Of a stretch of DNA of 64,000 bases, positions 17,081-25,129 are shown one piece after another. Origin of the DNA: Paenibacillus wynnii (GTDB lineage Bacteria > Bacillota > Bacilli > Paenibacillales > Paenibacillaceae); NCBI RefSeq assembly GCF_030812855.1, contig NZ_JAUSTK010000006.1, forward strand, positions 62,001-126,000, read 5' to 3'. The notes beneath the pieces were generated by a model that worked only from the letters and a program-made list of their open reading frames with translations, was not told where the DNA came from and ran no database searches. A program made the position numbers and the translations under genes. How positions within the stretch are numbered: position 1 is the stretch's first letter; the number at the start of each line of letters is the position of its first letter.

Positions 17081-18346
17081 TCAGCCTCTCTTCACTTGAA
17101 TACCGCAATGCATCAACATGAACTCACAGAACATCATATTTGCCCAGGAGAACCAAGGTCTTGTATATTCTCCCGGATCATCCACATGAAAACCTTCATG
17201 CATAAAGTCAGTCCCCGCATTTGTCCGTTCCATTAAGGAAAGCAGATACTCCTGCTCTTCCTCATTAATAGAAGTCATTCCTTGAACCGCTAAGGCAATG
17301 TGCCAAATGTACCTGCTGGGTGTATGAGGACTGCCGATTCCTGAAGCTGCTTTTCCTTCATAAAAATAAGGATTCGTGCTGCTTAAAATAAGCCTGCGGG
17401 TATTCGCATAAACAGGGTCATCAGCTCCGACATAGTCCAGATAAGGAATTGAGAGTAGACTAGGGACGTTGGCATCATCCATGATATTGAATTGTCCCAG
17501 TCCATTTGTCTCATATACGTATACCGGACCGAATTCGGGATGATCCATGATACCGAATCTGCGAATCCCTTCATCAATCTGATCCGCAAGCCGCTTCGCC
17601 GACGCCTCCAACTCCGTATCCCTAAGAATCAAGCTTGCGATTTCACATACATACCTTAAGACAACTACTGCAAACATATTACTTGGTATTAGATAACCGT
17701 ATTCACAGGCATCGTCGCTCGGACGGAAACCAGACCACGTCATTCCCGTGTAAGCGGTCAGAGTCCCTTTACCATTGCGGTCCAACGTATCTGAAGGAGG
17801 ACAATTGACCCTTTGGAAACGATAGTTGGATTGACTTTCGTGATTTTGTTCCAGCTTCCATAAATCAATAATTTTATTTACTCCTCGAACGAAATCCTCA
17901 TTAAAATGACTGGTGCGGCCCGTGTTTTTCCAAAGGAGATAGCTTAACTGAATGGGATAACAAAGGGAATCAATCTCATATTTACGTTCCCATATCCAGG
18001 GGTTCATTTCCGTCTGATCCTCCTGATGCCCCTGTCCGTTCGCTGTATCATTGAAAGCGTTGGCATAAGGATCCAGCTCAATATAAGCAAACTGGCGCTC
18101 CACAAGACCGTGTATCATATCCGCGATCTGTTCATCCTCTGAGGCTAACAATAAGTAAGGTCTGACCTGTGCCGTTGAATCCCGAAGCCACATCGCCGGT
18201 ATATCTCCGGTAATTACAAAAGTTCTGCCATCTGCCTTGCGTTTTATAGTCGTATTCCATGTATTCGATAAGCACTTCTCAAACATCCTAGCCAATTTCG
18301 GTCGATCCGCCATCTTTTCTTGAACATGAGCCATCAGCGCATTCAT
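17081..18346 (-). CDS. Glycoside hydrolase family 125 exo-alpha-1,6-mannosidase
   Basis: This 421-residue protein has the GH125 hallmarks GDIPAMWLRDSTAQVRPYL near residue 46, DPYANAFN, the YEIDSLCYPIQLSYLLW block, TWSGFRPSDDACEYGYLIPS and SPHTPSRYIWHIALA. GH125 enzymes are metal-independent inverting exo-alpha-1,6-mannosidases. No signal peptide is present. It is first in the operon, before importer and GH76 genes, and has a strong sigma-A promoter, a cre-like box and a predicted GntR operator upstream. The ribosome site before the chosen ATG is weak. Confidence 0.93.
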   Translation of the reverse strand: MNALMAHVQEKMADRPKLARMFEKCLSNTWNTTIKRKADGRTFVITGDIPAMWLRDSTAQVRPYLLLASEDEQIADMIHGLVERQFAYIELDPYANAFNDTANGQGHQEDQTEMNPWIWERKYEIDSLCYPIQLSYLLWKNTGRTSHFNEDFVRGVNKIIDLWKLEQNHESQSNYRFQRVNCPPSDTLDRNGKGTLTAYTGMTWSGFRPSDDACEYGYLIPSNMFAVVVLRYVCEIASLILRDTELEASAKRLADQIDEGIRRFGIMDHPEFGPVYVYETNGLGQFNIMDDANVPSLLSIPYLDYVGADDPVYANTRRLILSSTNPYFYEGKAASGIGSPHTPSRYIWHIALAVQGMTSINEEEQEYLLSLMERTNAGTDFMHEGFHVDDPGEYTRPWFSWANMMFCEFMLMHCGIQVKRG

Positions 18347-18407
18347 AGAAACAGGTATCTCTCTAATTGAATTCAGCTGAGGTACACCTCCCCTTTTTTC
18401 GCTTATT

Positions 18408-18421
18408 CTAAAGCGCTTTCA
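18408..18421 (-). promoter_or_regulatory. cre-like catabolite repression box of the mannan operon
   Basis: The minus strand reads TGAAAGCGCTTTAG, matching the cre consensus TGWAANCGNTNWCA at 12 of 14 positions. It lies about 8 bp past the -10 hexamer of the GH125 promoter, near the transcription start, where CcpA binding represses. Confidence 0.65.
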
Positions 18422-18428
18422 TGAGATT

Positions 18429-18457
18429 AGTATATTGGTATATTATTCACATGTCAA
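18429..18457 (-). promoter_or_regulatory. Sigma-A promoter of the mannan operon, with overlapping operator-like repeat
   Basis: The minus strand has TTGACA at 18452-18457, a 17-bp spacer and TATACT at 18429-18434. A weaker copy of the operator half-sites, TAATATA-N4-TATACTA, overlaps the spacer and -10. The gene served is GH125. Confidence 0.7.
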
Positions 18458-18466
18458 TATGTTTAT

Positions 18467-18486
18467 TAATAAATAATGATATACTA
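18467..18486. promoter_or_regulatory. Predicted operator of the GntR-type regulator upstream of GH125
   Basis: This 20-bp site matches 17 of 20 positions of the perfect palindrome TAATATATCA/TGATATATTA found at 19840-19859 in the regulator's own promoter. It lies 10 bp upstream of the -35 hexamer of the GH125 promoter. Confidence 0.65.
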
Positions 18487-18527
18487 TTATGCAACAATTA
18501 GCGGTTTAGAACTCACCAAAGAAACAG

Positions 18528-18555
18528 AAAAAACCTATCGGTGGGGACAGGTTTT
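18528..18555 (-). terminator. Intrinsic terminator of the GntR-type regulator gene
   Basis: AAAACCT and AGGTTTT form a 7-bp stem around a 12-nt loop, followed by TTTC on the minus strand. It lies 65 bp past the regulator stop codon and upstream of the mannan operon promoter. Confidence 0.6.
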
Positions 18556-18619
18556 CTTGTTGATGAACGATTGCGTCCTGCTTATCAAGGGAATTTACAC
18601 TAACCAATGGATGAGAAAG

Positions 18620-19801
18620 CTATGACAGCTTAGCAGATCCTGTTGATTCTCCGGGAATCAGTCGGGCTTCCAGCATCACTTTGTTAGGAACGGTATGCCC
18701 GCCCATTATACTAAGTACATTCTCCACGGCAATCCGACCCATCTCTTCTTCATTCTGCTGCATATGGGTAAAGGAATACCCACCCCCGAGATGAGTCGGC
18801 GGACTGTCGAAGCAAATGATGGAGATATCCTCCGGAATTCGCAGACCCACCCGTTCCACCGCTGTTTTGGCAAGCAATGCAATGTTGTATTCAATAGCAA
18901 ACAGGGCCGTTATAGCTGGATTGCTCTTCAAGTGGGACACCAGTCGTGAGATATCACGCTCAATATTCTCCTCATTGAAGGAGTTCGGAAGCGTAGAGGT
19001 CAGATCACTGACCCAAAGACCTTTATCAACCACAATTCCCCGCTGGGCATGAGCCTGAATAAAGCCTTCAATACGGTCCTCAACCGCAGTCGTATCGACT
19101 GGAGGCGGTGAAAGAAAGGATATATGCTTATGTCCTAGATCGAATAAGTACTCTGTACCCTTAAGTGCTGCCTGCATATTATCGGTGCTGATCGAAGCCG
19201 CTGCGACTCCCTTCAAATGCCGGTCTACAAGAACAAGAGGAAATTTCCCAATAACCAGTTTCAAGATTTCCGCACTGAAATATTCGCCTTGAGCCGGGAA
19301 TACGATCAGACCATCCACCCCGAGGTTGAGCAGTTTTTGAATGGATTGTTCCTCATTATCAGGGTCACCAAAGGTTCTTCTCAACACCAGAAAGCAGTCA
19401 TTATCACGGGCAGCCTGCTCCATCCCATAAATCAAACCCGTCCCATAGCTGTTACCAAAGTCGGTAATAATCAGACCAATCGTCTTCTCATCATGATTGA
19501 TTGCATTTGAAGCATATCCCTCAGAGCCCGCGGCTACATTAGCCCCTGATTCCAAATAATCAATTACAGGATCGGCCACAAATGAGCCTCTTCCCGGTTT
19601 TCGAACGATTAATTGCTCTGCTGCGAGCATCTCAAGGGCTTTCTTGCTGGTGATACGGCTTACACTATAAGCATCAGCCAGCTCTTTCTCGGAGGGAACC
19701 CGCTCCCCAAGCTGATAGTCCTTGGTAACAATACGCTGCTTCAGTTCGTCAAATATTTTTTCATACATGGGCTTAGAAGAAGTTGACTCACTCATAACCA
19801 T
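18620..19801 (-). CDS. GntR/LacI hybrid transcriptional regulator (AraR-like)
   Basis: This 393-residue regulator has an N-terminal GntR winged helix (residues about 10-80: YEKIFDELKQRI, GERVPSEKELADAYSVSRIT, PGRGSFV). A type-1 periplasmic-binding-fold effector domain follows (TIGLIITDFGNSYGTGLIYGME, FPLVLVDRHLKGV, DDIC-like CFDSPP), as in AraR. The effector is presumably a sugar released by mannan breakdown or by the neighbouring importer. Its own promoter overlaps a perfect 20-bp palindrome, and a close copy precedes GH125, so it probably represses itself and the mannan operon. Two in-frame ATGs lie near the ribosome site; the first is used. Confidence 0.9.
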   Translation of the reverse strand: MVMSESTSSKPMYEKIFDELKQRIVTKDYQLGERVPSEKELADAYSVSRITSKKALEMLAAEQLIVRKPGRGSFVADPVIDYLESGANVAAGSEGYASNAINHDEKTIGLIITDFGNSYGTGLIYGMEQAARDNDCFLVLRRTFGDPDNEEQSIQKLLNLGVDGLIVFPAQGEYFSAEILKLVIGKFPLVLVDRHLKGVAAASISTDNMQAALKGTEYLFDLGHKHISFLSPPPVDTTAVEDRIEGFIQAHAQRGIVVDKGLWVSDLTSTLPNSFNEENIERDISRLVSHLKSNPAITALFAIEYNIALLAKTAVERVGLRIPEDISIICFDSPPTHLGGGYSFTHMQQNEEEMGRIAVENVLSIMGGHTVPNKVMLEARLIPGESTGSAKLS

Positions 19802-19839
19802 CTATCTCCTGACTCTATATTATTTCAGTTTATACATAA

Positions 19840-19869
19840 TAATATATCATGATATATTATAGTTGTCGA
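19840..19869 (-). promoter_or_regulatory. Regulator promoter overlapped by a perfect 20-bp palindromic operator
   Basis: The minus strand has TCGACA at 19864-19869, a 17-bp spacer and TATATT at 19841-19846. The palindrome TAATATATCA/TGATATATTA at 19840-19859 covers the -10 and most of the spacer, a layout for autorepression. A 17-of-20 copy lies before GH125. Confidence 0.72.
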
Positions 19870-19875
19870 TATGTC

Positions 19876-19902
19876 TAAAAAAAGACCCAAGCGTAGGGGT
19901 CT
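19876..19902 (-). terminator. Intrinsic terminator of the second YtfQ-like binding-protein gene
   Basis: AGACCC and GGGTCT form a 6-bp stem around an 8-nt loop, and seven T follow on the minus strand. It lies 32 bp past the stop codon and just upstream of the regulator promoter. Confidence 0.8.
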
Positions 19903-19934
19903 GTCCCCTTTCACTTGAGCCTTTGATGTACCCT

Positions 19935-20981
19935 CTAATATTTGCGATCCTGCGCTTCTACAGCGGCTGTTTCTTGTGTAAAGATGTCCTCAGGCGGAAC
20001 CATCCGCTTGGGAAGTGTCCGGCCGGACATGATTTCTTTGGTAGCTTGCATAAGCAGTGGTCCGAGCAACGGATTGCATTCTACAACTGCATTGATTTTT
20101 CCCTGAATCATACTGTCGACTGCCCGCCGAGTGCCGTCTATCGAGATGATAATGATATCCTGCCCAGGCTTAAGGCCGGCTTCTTCGATGGCTTCAACCG
20201 CTCCAAGTGCCATATCATCATTATGGGAATAGAGAACCTGAGGCCACTCTTCCCTTGGTTTCTCTAAAAAGGCCTTCATAACCTTACGTCCCTGCACTTC
20301 GGTGAAATTGGCAGGCAGAATTTGAGTGATTTGAAACCGGGAATTGGCCTTAATCGTATCTCGAAAACCTCGCCCGCGATCAATTGAGGGTGTGGATCCA
20401 ATAGTTCCCTCTAGCTCAGCAATGGTTACAGGACCGGGAAGATGACGCATTTTATCTAACATATATTTGGCGGCCTTTACCCCTTCTTCATAAAAATCAG
20501 AGCCGATAAAGGTTACATATAGCGAGCCATCATCCACATTAACAGATCGATCCAGAATGATGACCGGAATCCCCGCTTTTTTGACCTCCTGCAGGATGGG
20601 CTCCCAACCTTTTTGCACTACAGGAGCTATGGCAATAACATCAACCTTCTTGCGGATGAAGGAGCGGATGGCTTCAAATTGTTTCTCCTGCGACTGCTCT
20701 GCGTTCTCAATAATCAGGGTAATCCCTGATTCCTTGGCTGCATCTACAATGGAGGTGGTATTCGCATTCCGCCAATTACTCTCCGATCCAAGCTGAGAGA
20801 AGCCGAGTACTATGGGGTCGGTCGGTGCATCATCAAGCGGTGGAATCCAACTCAACTGCTGAGTCTCATCCGCTGAAGCAGGTTCAACAGTAGCTTGGCC
20901 TGAGCCGGAACCACTTCTCATACAGCCAGCCAGGAGCAGCATCATTACCAAAACCAACATCACTTTTGTCAGTTTCCCCAT
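19935..20981 (-). CDS. YtfQ-like sugar-binding lipoprotein (second paralog)
   Basis: A predicted 348-residue lipoprotein with a signal ending in LLLAGC and a type-1 periplasmic sugar-binding domain. IVLGFSQLGSESNWRNANT, PVVQKGWEPILQEVKKAGIPVIILDR and YSHNDDMALGAVEAIEEAGLKPG closely parallel the YtfQ-like protein encoded at 25130-26182. ATG 20981 follows CAGGGGGAG; a longer frame starts inside that ribosome site. It lies 515 bp downstream of the permease genes, with its own cre-like box and terminator, so it probably has a separate promoter. It may widen the ligand range of the adjacent importer. Confidence 0.87.
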   Translation of the reverse strand: MGKLTKVMLVLVMMLLLAGCMRSGSGSGQATVEPASADETQQLSWIPPLDDAPTDPIVLGFSQLGSESNWRNANTTSIVDAAKESGITLIIENAEQSQEKQFEAIRSFIRKKVDVIAIAPVVQKGWEPILQEVKKAGIPVIILDRSVNVDDGSLYVTFIGSDFYEEGVKAAKYMLDKMRHLPGPVTIAELEGTIGSTPSIDRGRGFRDTIKANSRFQITQILPANFTEVQGRKVMKAFLEKPREEWPQVLYSHNDDMALGAVEAIEEAGLKPGQDIIIISIDGTRRAVDSMIQGKINAVVECNPLLGPLLMQATKEIMSGRTLPKRMVPPEDIFTQETAAVEAQDRKY

Positions 20982-21002
20982 AATCTCCCCCTGTATCTGC
21001 AT

Positions 21003-21016
21003 TGGTATCGCTTACA
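21003..21016 (-). promoter_or_regulatory. cre-like box before the second YtfQ-like gene
   Basis: The minus strand reads TGTAAGCGATACCA, matching 13 of 14 positions of the cre consensus TGWAANCGNTNWCA. It ends 21 bp before the start codon, a position where CcpA would block transcription. Confidence 0.7.
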
Positions 21017-21123
21017 TGTTCTCAAGTATGATCTGACGGACGGTCTGTGTTAGAGCGTTTGAAGTATGGGCTGAGTTGAATGTGATTAGATTGTGATTTG
21101 AGAATATAACAACTACAATTAAC

Positions 21124-21312
21124 TTTAATTGCACTTTATGCACTTATTTTAAGAATTCCCCACCACTAATTTGGTTTAGTTGTACTAAATACAATTAAAA
21201 ACCGAGAAAGTAGAAGGTTTCGGGACATTTGGCCCTAATAGTTGCAGAAAATACATCTATATATGCTAAAGGAAGAAAAGACGGCTTTTTAAGTGTACAA
21301 AGTGCAACTAAA
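21124..21312. repeat. Four-palindrome intergenic element, copy 2
   Basis: Boxes of the form TTTARTTGYA-N5-TRCAAYTAAA start at 21124, 21175, 21237 and 21288. The offsets (0, 51, 113, 164) and total length (189 bp) are identical to the element at 3891-4079. The third box is the most diverged. It fills the middle of the 514-bp gap between the second YtfQ-like gene and the permeases. The rest of the gap holds no gene I can support. Confidence 0.83.
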
Positions 21313-21516
21313 GTAAAATAAAGGAATGAAAACCAATGAACCATCCCACATTCTTTATTAACCCCATATTATGGTATCCCGAACGCCCTCTAAAAAGCCA
21401 GATTACAAGTTATGCGATACTAGTATTACGTGATACTAACATTACGCGTTAATAGCAAAACAAAACATTGGAGGACAAAAGCTTTGTCTTCCAATGTCGA
21501 TGTGATGTTAACCTCA

Positions 21517-22485
21517 TTATAGCTTTAGGGTCGAACGCCTTGCAATCAGCAATCGCTGGAGGAGAATAAAGAAGAATAGCAGCAATCCGATAACGATTTT
21601 GGTCCACCATGAGCTCAGCGTTCCTTCAAAACTGATGATGGTCTGAATAATCCCCTGAATCATCACTCCGAAAAAGGTTCCGATTACATACCCTACTCCT
21701 CCGGTTAACAACGTTCCTCCGATGACTACCGCGGCGATTGTATCTAACTCCAGACCCACTGCGTGCAGTCCATAACCTGACAGCATATAGAAGGTGAAAA
21801 CTACACCGGCGAGTGCTGAACAGAAACCGCTGAGCGTATAGACCAGAATTTTGGTTTTTGCGACCGGCAGTCCCATGAGCAGCGCTGACTGTTCACTTCC
21901 ACCAAGTGCATACACATTGCGACCAAAGCGAGTGTAATGCGCAATATAGATGGCCGCCGCGATAACAACGAGGGCAATGATAACACTAATGGATACAAAG
22001 CTTCCTCCAGGCAAATGAATTTTAGTCTGGGCTACGCTTGTGTAAAAGGCATTATCAATAGTTATCGTATCAATACTGATCACATAACAAAGTCCTCTAG
22101 CCAGAAACATGCCTGCTAACGTGACGATAAACGGCTGGATTTTGAAATAGTGTATAATCGCACCCATCCCATATCCAAAAACAGAACCCATAACAAGCAC
22201 CAACGGAATAACCACCGCCGGTGGCCACCCTTGCTGTTGAACCAGGCTTGCAGAAACCATTGTAGTCAGGGCTATGATGGACCCTACCGATAGATCAATG
22301 CCGCCTGAGAGGATAACGAAGGACATGCCGACAGCAGTAATTAGTAGAAAAGCGTTATCGACCAGCAGATTCATCAGCACCTGCAGGGAGAAAAATCCGG
22401 TGTAACGGAAAGAACCCGCTGCAAACATGACAACGAACAAACCGAACGTAACCAATATTGGAATGAATTTGCGGTTAACGGACAT
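21517..22485 (-). CDS. Galactofuranose-type ABC transporter permease (YjfF-like)
   Basis: A predicted 322-residue CUT2 permease with 8-10 TM helices. It resembles E. coli YjfF closely in DNAFLLITAVGMSFVILSGG followed by IDLSVGSI, in QPFIVTLAGMFLARG, and near the C-terminus in FEGTLSSWWTKIVIGLLLF. ATG 22485 is chosen because GGAGG lies 9 nt upstream; an earlier TTG overlaps that site. It overlaps the preceding permease by 11 bp, so the two are translationally coupled. YjfF with YtfT, YtfR and YtfQ forms the galactofuranose importer in E. coli; the exact furanose used here is inferred. Confidence 0.9.
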   Translation of the reverse strand: MSVNRKFIPILVTFGLFVVMFAAGSFRYTGFFSLQVLMNLLVDNAFLLITAVGMSFVILSGGIDLSVGSIIALTTMVSASLVQQQGWPPAVVIPLVLVMGSVFGYGMGAIIHYFKIQPFIVTLAGMFLARGLCYVISIDTITIDNAFYTSVAQTKIHLPGGSFVSISVIIALVVIAAAIYIAHYTRFGRNVYALGGSEQSALLMGLPVAKTKILVYTLSGFCSALAGVVFTFYMLSGYGLHAVGLELDTIAAVVIGGTLLTGGVGYVIGTFFGVMIQGIIQTIISFEGTLSSWWTKIVIGLLLFFFILLQRLLIARRSTLKL

Positions 22486-23515
22486 GACGGACAACCTCCT
22501 TCTCTCCGGGATAATTCCGGGTCTTCCAACGGGTCATGATCGTGCTGCGGAAGGTTTCCGACTGGATCAGACATACAGCCAGCACCACTACTGACTTCAC
22601 AACGAGCGTAATCTCAGGCGGTACGCCAATCATGTAGATCGTAGTCGTCAACGTTTGAATAATAAGTGCTCCGATCACAGTGCCCATCAGATAAAAGCGC
22701 CCGCCGTTCAAGGAGGTGCCACCGATGACCACCGCAAGGATGGCATCCAGCTCATACCATAGACCGGCGTTATTGCCGTCGGCGCTGGATACATTGGAGC
22801 TGAGCAGAAGTCCGGCAATACCTGCACATAATCCGCAGAATATATAGACAGATATAATGACCATATTGGAACGTATCCCTGTCAGCCGACTGGCAGTAGG
22901 GTTGCTTCCAACCGATTCAATGAATAAACCTAGTGCCGTCTTTCGTGTCAGCAGCAGCGCAACAATCAGCATTGCAGTAACAATGAAGATCGAAAAGGGT
23001 AATGTCGCAAGTGAACCTGCTCCAATATATTCATAGGTTGAGCTATCCACAGTAATAATCTGTCCGCTGGTCACAAGCTGAGCAATTCCCCGTCCCGCGA
23101 CCATTAAGATTAGGGTAGCAATAATAGGTTGAATGCCTGCTCCGGCAACTAAGAATCCGTTCCAAAGTCCGAGCACCAACGACAAGGCGAGCGAGGACAG
23201 GATCGCTGTCATGACCAGACCCAGTGAGCTCTGATCCGAACCTTTACTGATAGACAGGCAAGCGATCGCACCGGAGATAGCCACGATGGAGCCCACTGAT
23301 AAATCTATTCCTTTTGTAGCAATAACCAGTGTCATCCCTATAGCAACCAGAACTAAGGGTGCGCCAAAGTTCAGGATATCGATTAGACTTCCATACAGAT
23401 GGCCGTCTCTCAGAACAATGGAAAAGAAGTCCGGTGAATAGAGTAAGTTAAAGAGCAGCAGTGCTCCAAGTACGCATAAGGGCCAAAAAAGATAATGTTT
23501 CATCATTCGATTCAT
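22475..23515 (-). CDS. Galactofuranose-type ABC transporter permease (YtfT-like)
   Basis: This 346-residue CUT2 permease has about 8-10 TM helices. It shows family blocks DILNFGAPLVLVAIGMTLVI, KGIDLSVGSIVAISGAIA, ILMVAGRGIAQLVTSGQI, and NNAGLWYELDAILAVVIGG before TSLNGGRF, all close to E. coli YtfT. GGGAGG precedes the ATG by 10 nt, right after the ATPase gene. Together with the YjfF-like protein it forms the membrane channel of the importer. Confidence 0.92.
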   Translation of the reverse strand: MNRMMKHYLFWPLCVLGALLLFNLLYSPDFFSIVLRDGHLYGSLIDILNFGAPLVLVAIGMTLVIATKGIDLSVGSIVAISGAIACLSISKGSDQSSLGLVMTAILSSLALSLVLGLWNGFLVAGAGIQPIIATLILMVAGRGIAQLVTSGQIITVDSSTYEYIGAGSLATLPFSIFIVTAMLIVALLLTRKTALGLFIESVGSNPTASRLTGIRSNMVIISVYIFCGLCAGIAGLLLSSNVSSADGNNAGLWYELDAILAVVIGGTSLNGGRFYLMGTVIGALIIQTLTTTIYMIGVPPEITLVVKSVVVLAVCLIQSETFRSTIMTRWKTRNYPGEKEVVRHVR

Positions 23516-23521
23516 TTAAGT

Positions 23522-25033
23522 TCAACCTCCCGCTATCGCCTGCATGATTTCATGCGGGTTCATTTCTTCACCTGAGATTTCCTTCACCTTGTTCCGGTCG
23601 CGGAGTACAGCGATACGGTCACTGACGCGCAGCACTTCTTCAAGCTCGGATGAGATAAAGAGGAAGGACATTCCTTGGCGGGAAAGCGACAGCACCAGCT
23701 TTTGAATCTCCGCCTTTGCTCCAACGTCAATGCCGCGCGTGGGTTCGTCCAGGATCAGCAGTCTCGGCTCTGTGAGCAGCCAACGGGCGAGCAGAACCTT
23801 CTGCTGGTTGCCTCCGCTCAGGTTTTTAATTAAATGCTCAGGATTAGGCGGATTGATATTCATTAATTGGATATACTCATCGGCCAATTCATCCTGACGT
23901 TTACGGGAGATAGTTCTGAACCAGCCCCGTGACGCCTGGAGAGCAAGGATAATATTCTCTCTTACCGTCAAGTCGTCAATAATCCCTTCCGCCTTCCGAT
24001 TCTCGGAGCAAAAGGCGATCTTTCGCTTAATGGCGTCTCTCGGAGAATGTATCCCTCCCTCAATCCCCGGGCTCGTGATCCCTCCTTGATCAGGCTTATC
24101 TGCACCAAAGAACAGACGGGCAACCTCGGTTCTTCCCGATCCGAGCAGACCTGCCAAGCCGACCACTTCTCCTTTATGAAGAGTCAAGTCAAAGGGTTCG
24201 ATAGAGCCCTTACGTCCGAGACCAGATGCAGTAAGCAATACTTCCCCGGAGGAGTCTTTATACTCCTGAGACAATTGCGGCAGTTCTTCTAACAGATTCA
24301 GCTCTTTACCGATCATTTTGAGCACAAGATCAATGCGACTCAACTCGTTCACCCTATATTCACCGACAAATTCTCCGTTTCGAAGAATAGTGATCCGATC
24401 AGATATTTCATATACCTGATCTAGAAAATGCGTAACAAACAGAATCGCCAGACCATCGCTTTTCAGCTTCCGCATAATCCCGAATAATTGCTGAACTTCA
24501 TTTCGATCAAGACTGGAAGTCGGCTCATCGAGGATCAGCACTTTTGCGGAAATATTAAGCGCCCGAGCAATGGCTACAAGCTGCTGAATGGCAACCGAAT
24601 AGTATTGAAGCGGCAGAGTGACATCTATGTCCAGGTTAAGGCGCTCCTTCAACAAAACGGCAGCATTCCGGTTCATTTCCTTCCATAAAATCCGTCCGAA
24701 CTTCCTCGGCTCCCTGCCGATATAGATATTCTCCGCAACCGTCAGATTGGGGCACAGGTTCACTTCCTGATATACGGTACTAATGCCCGCAGTCTGTGAT
24801 TCCTGGGGACTAGTAACTGAAATAGGGCTGCCCTCCATATCAACGGTACCTTCATCAATGGAGTACACACCGGTCAGAACCTTAATTAGGGTTGATTTGC
24901 CGGCTCCATTCTCACCCATTAGAGCATGAACCTCACCCGGGAATAGGCGAAAATCTACATTGGATAAAGCCTTGACTCCTGGAAATCTTTTATGGATCCC
25001 CCTCATCTGAAGAATCGGGTCTTGATCGCTCAC
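23522..25033 (-). CDS. Galactofuranose-type ABC transporter ATP-binding protein (YtfR-like)
   Basis: A predicted 503-residue CUT2 ATPase with two fused nucleotide-binding domains. The first has Walker A GENGAGKST, Walker B KVLILDEPTSSL and a degenerate signature. The second has GLLGSGRTE, signature LSGGNQQKVLLARWL and Walker B LLILDEPTRGIDVG. GTG 25033 is the best start because AAAAGGAG lies about 9 nt upstream; an earlier GTG lies within the preceding hairpin. It energises the YtfT/YjfF-like permeases. Asymmetric degenerate sites are normal for this subfamily. Confidence 0.93.
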   Translation of the reverse strand: MSDQDPILQMRGIHKRFPGVKALSNVDFRLFPGEVHALMGENGAGKSTLIKVLTGVYSIDEGTVDMEGSPISVTSPQESQTAGISTVYQEVNLCPNLTVAENIYIGREPRKFGRILWKEMNRNAAVLLKERLNLDIDVTLPLQYYSVAIQQLVAIARALNISAKVLILDEPTSSLDRNEVQQLFGIMRKLKSDGLAILFVTHFLDQVYEISDRITILRNGEFVGEYRVNELSRIDLVLKMIGKELNLLEELPQLSQEYKDSSGEVLLTASGLGRKGSIEPFDLTLHKGEVVGLAGLLGSGRTEVARLFFGADKPDQGGITSPGIEGGIHSPRDAIKRKIAFCSENRKAEGIIDDLTVRENIILALQASRGWFRTISRKRQDELADEYIQLMNINPPNPEHLIKNLSGGNQQKVLLARWLLTEPRLLILDEPTRGIDVGAKAEIQKLVLSLSRQGMSFLFISSELEEVLRVSDRIAVLRDRNKVKEISGEEMNPHEIMQAIAGG

Positions 25034-25055
25034 TTTTCCCCACTCCTTTTGGAGC

Positions 25056-25100
25056 GAAAAAGCCACTCCGGTGGCGATAATTAGCCGGATGGAGTGACTT
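25056..25100 (-). terminator. Intercistronic terminator-like hairpin after the YtfQ-like gene
   Basis: Arms AAGTCACTCC and GGAGTGGCTT pair with one G-T wobble, and TTTTC follows on the minus strand. It separates the abundant binding protein from the ATPase gene and probably causes partial termination. The ATPase ribosome site begins just after it. Confidence 0.7.
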
Positions 25101-25129
25101 TCTCACTTTTCTATCGTTATAGGTGTCTA

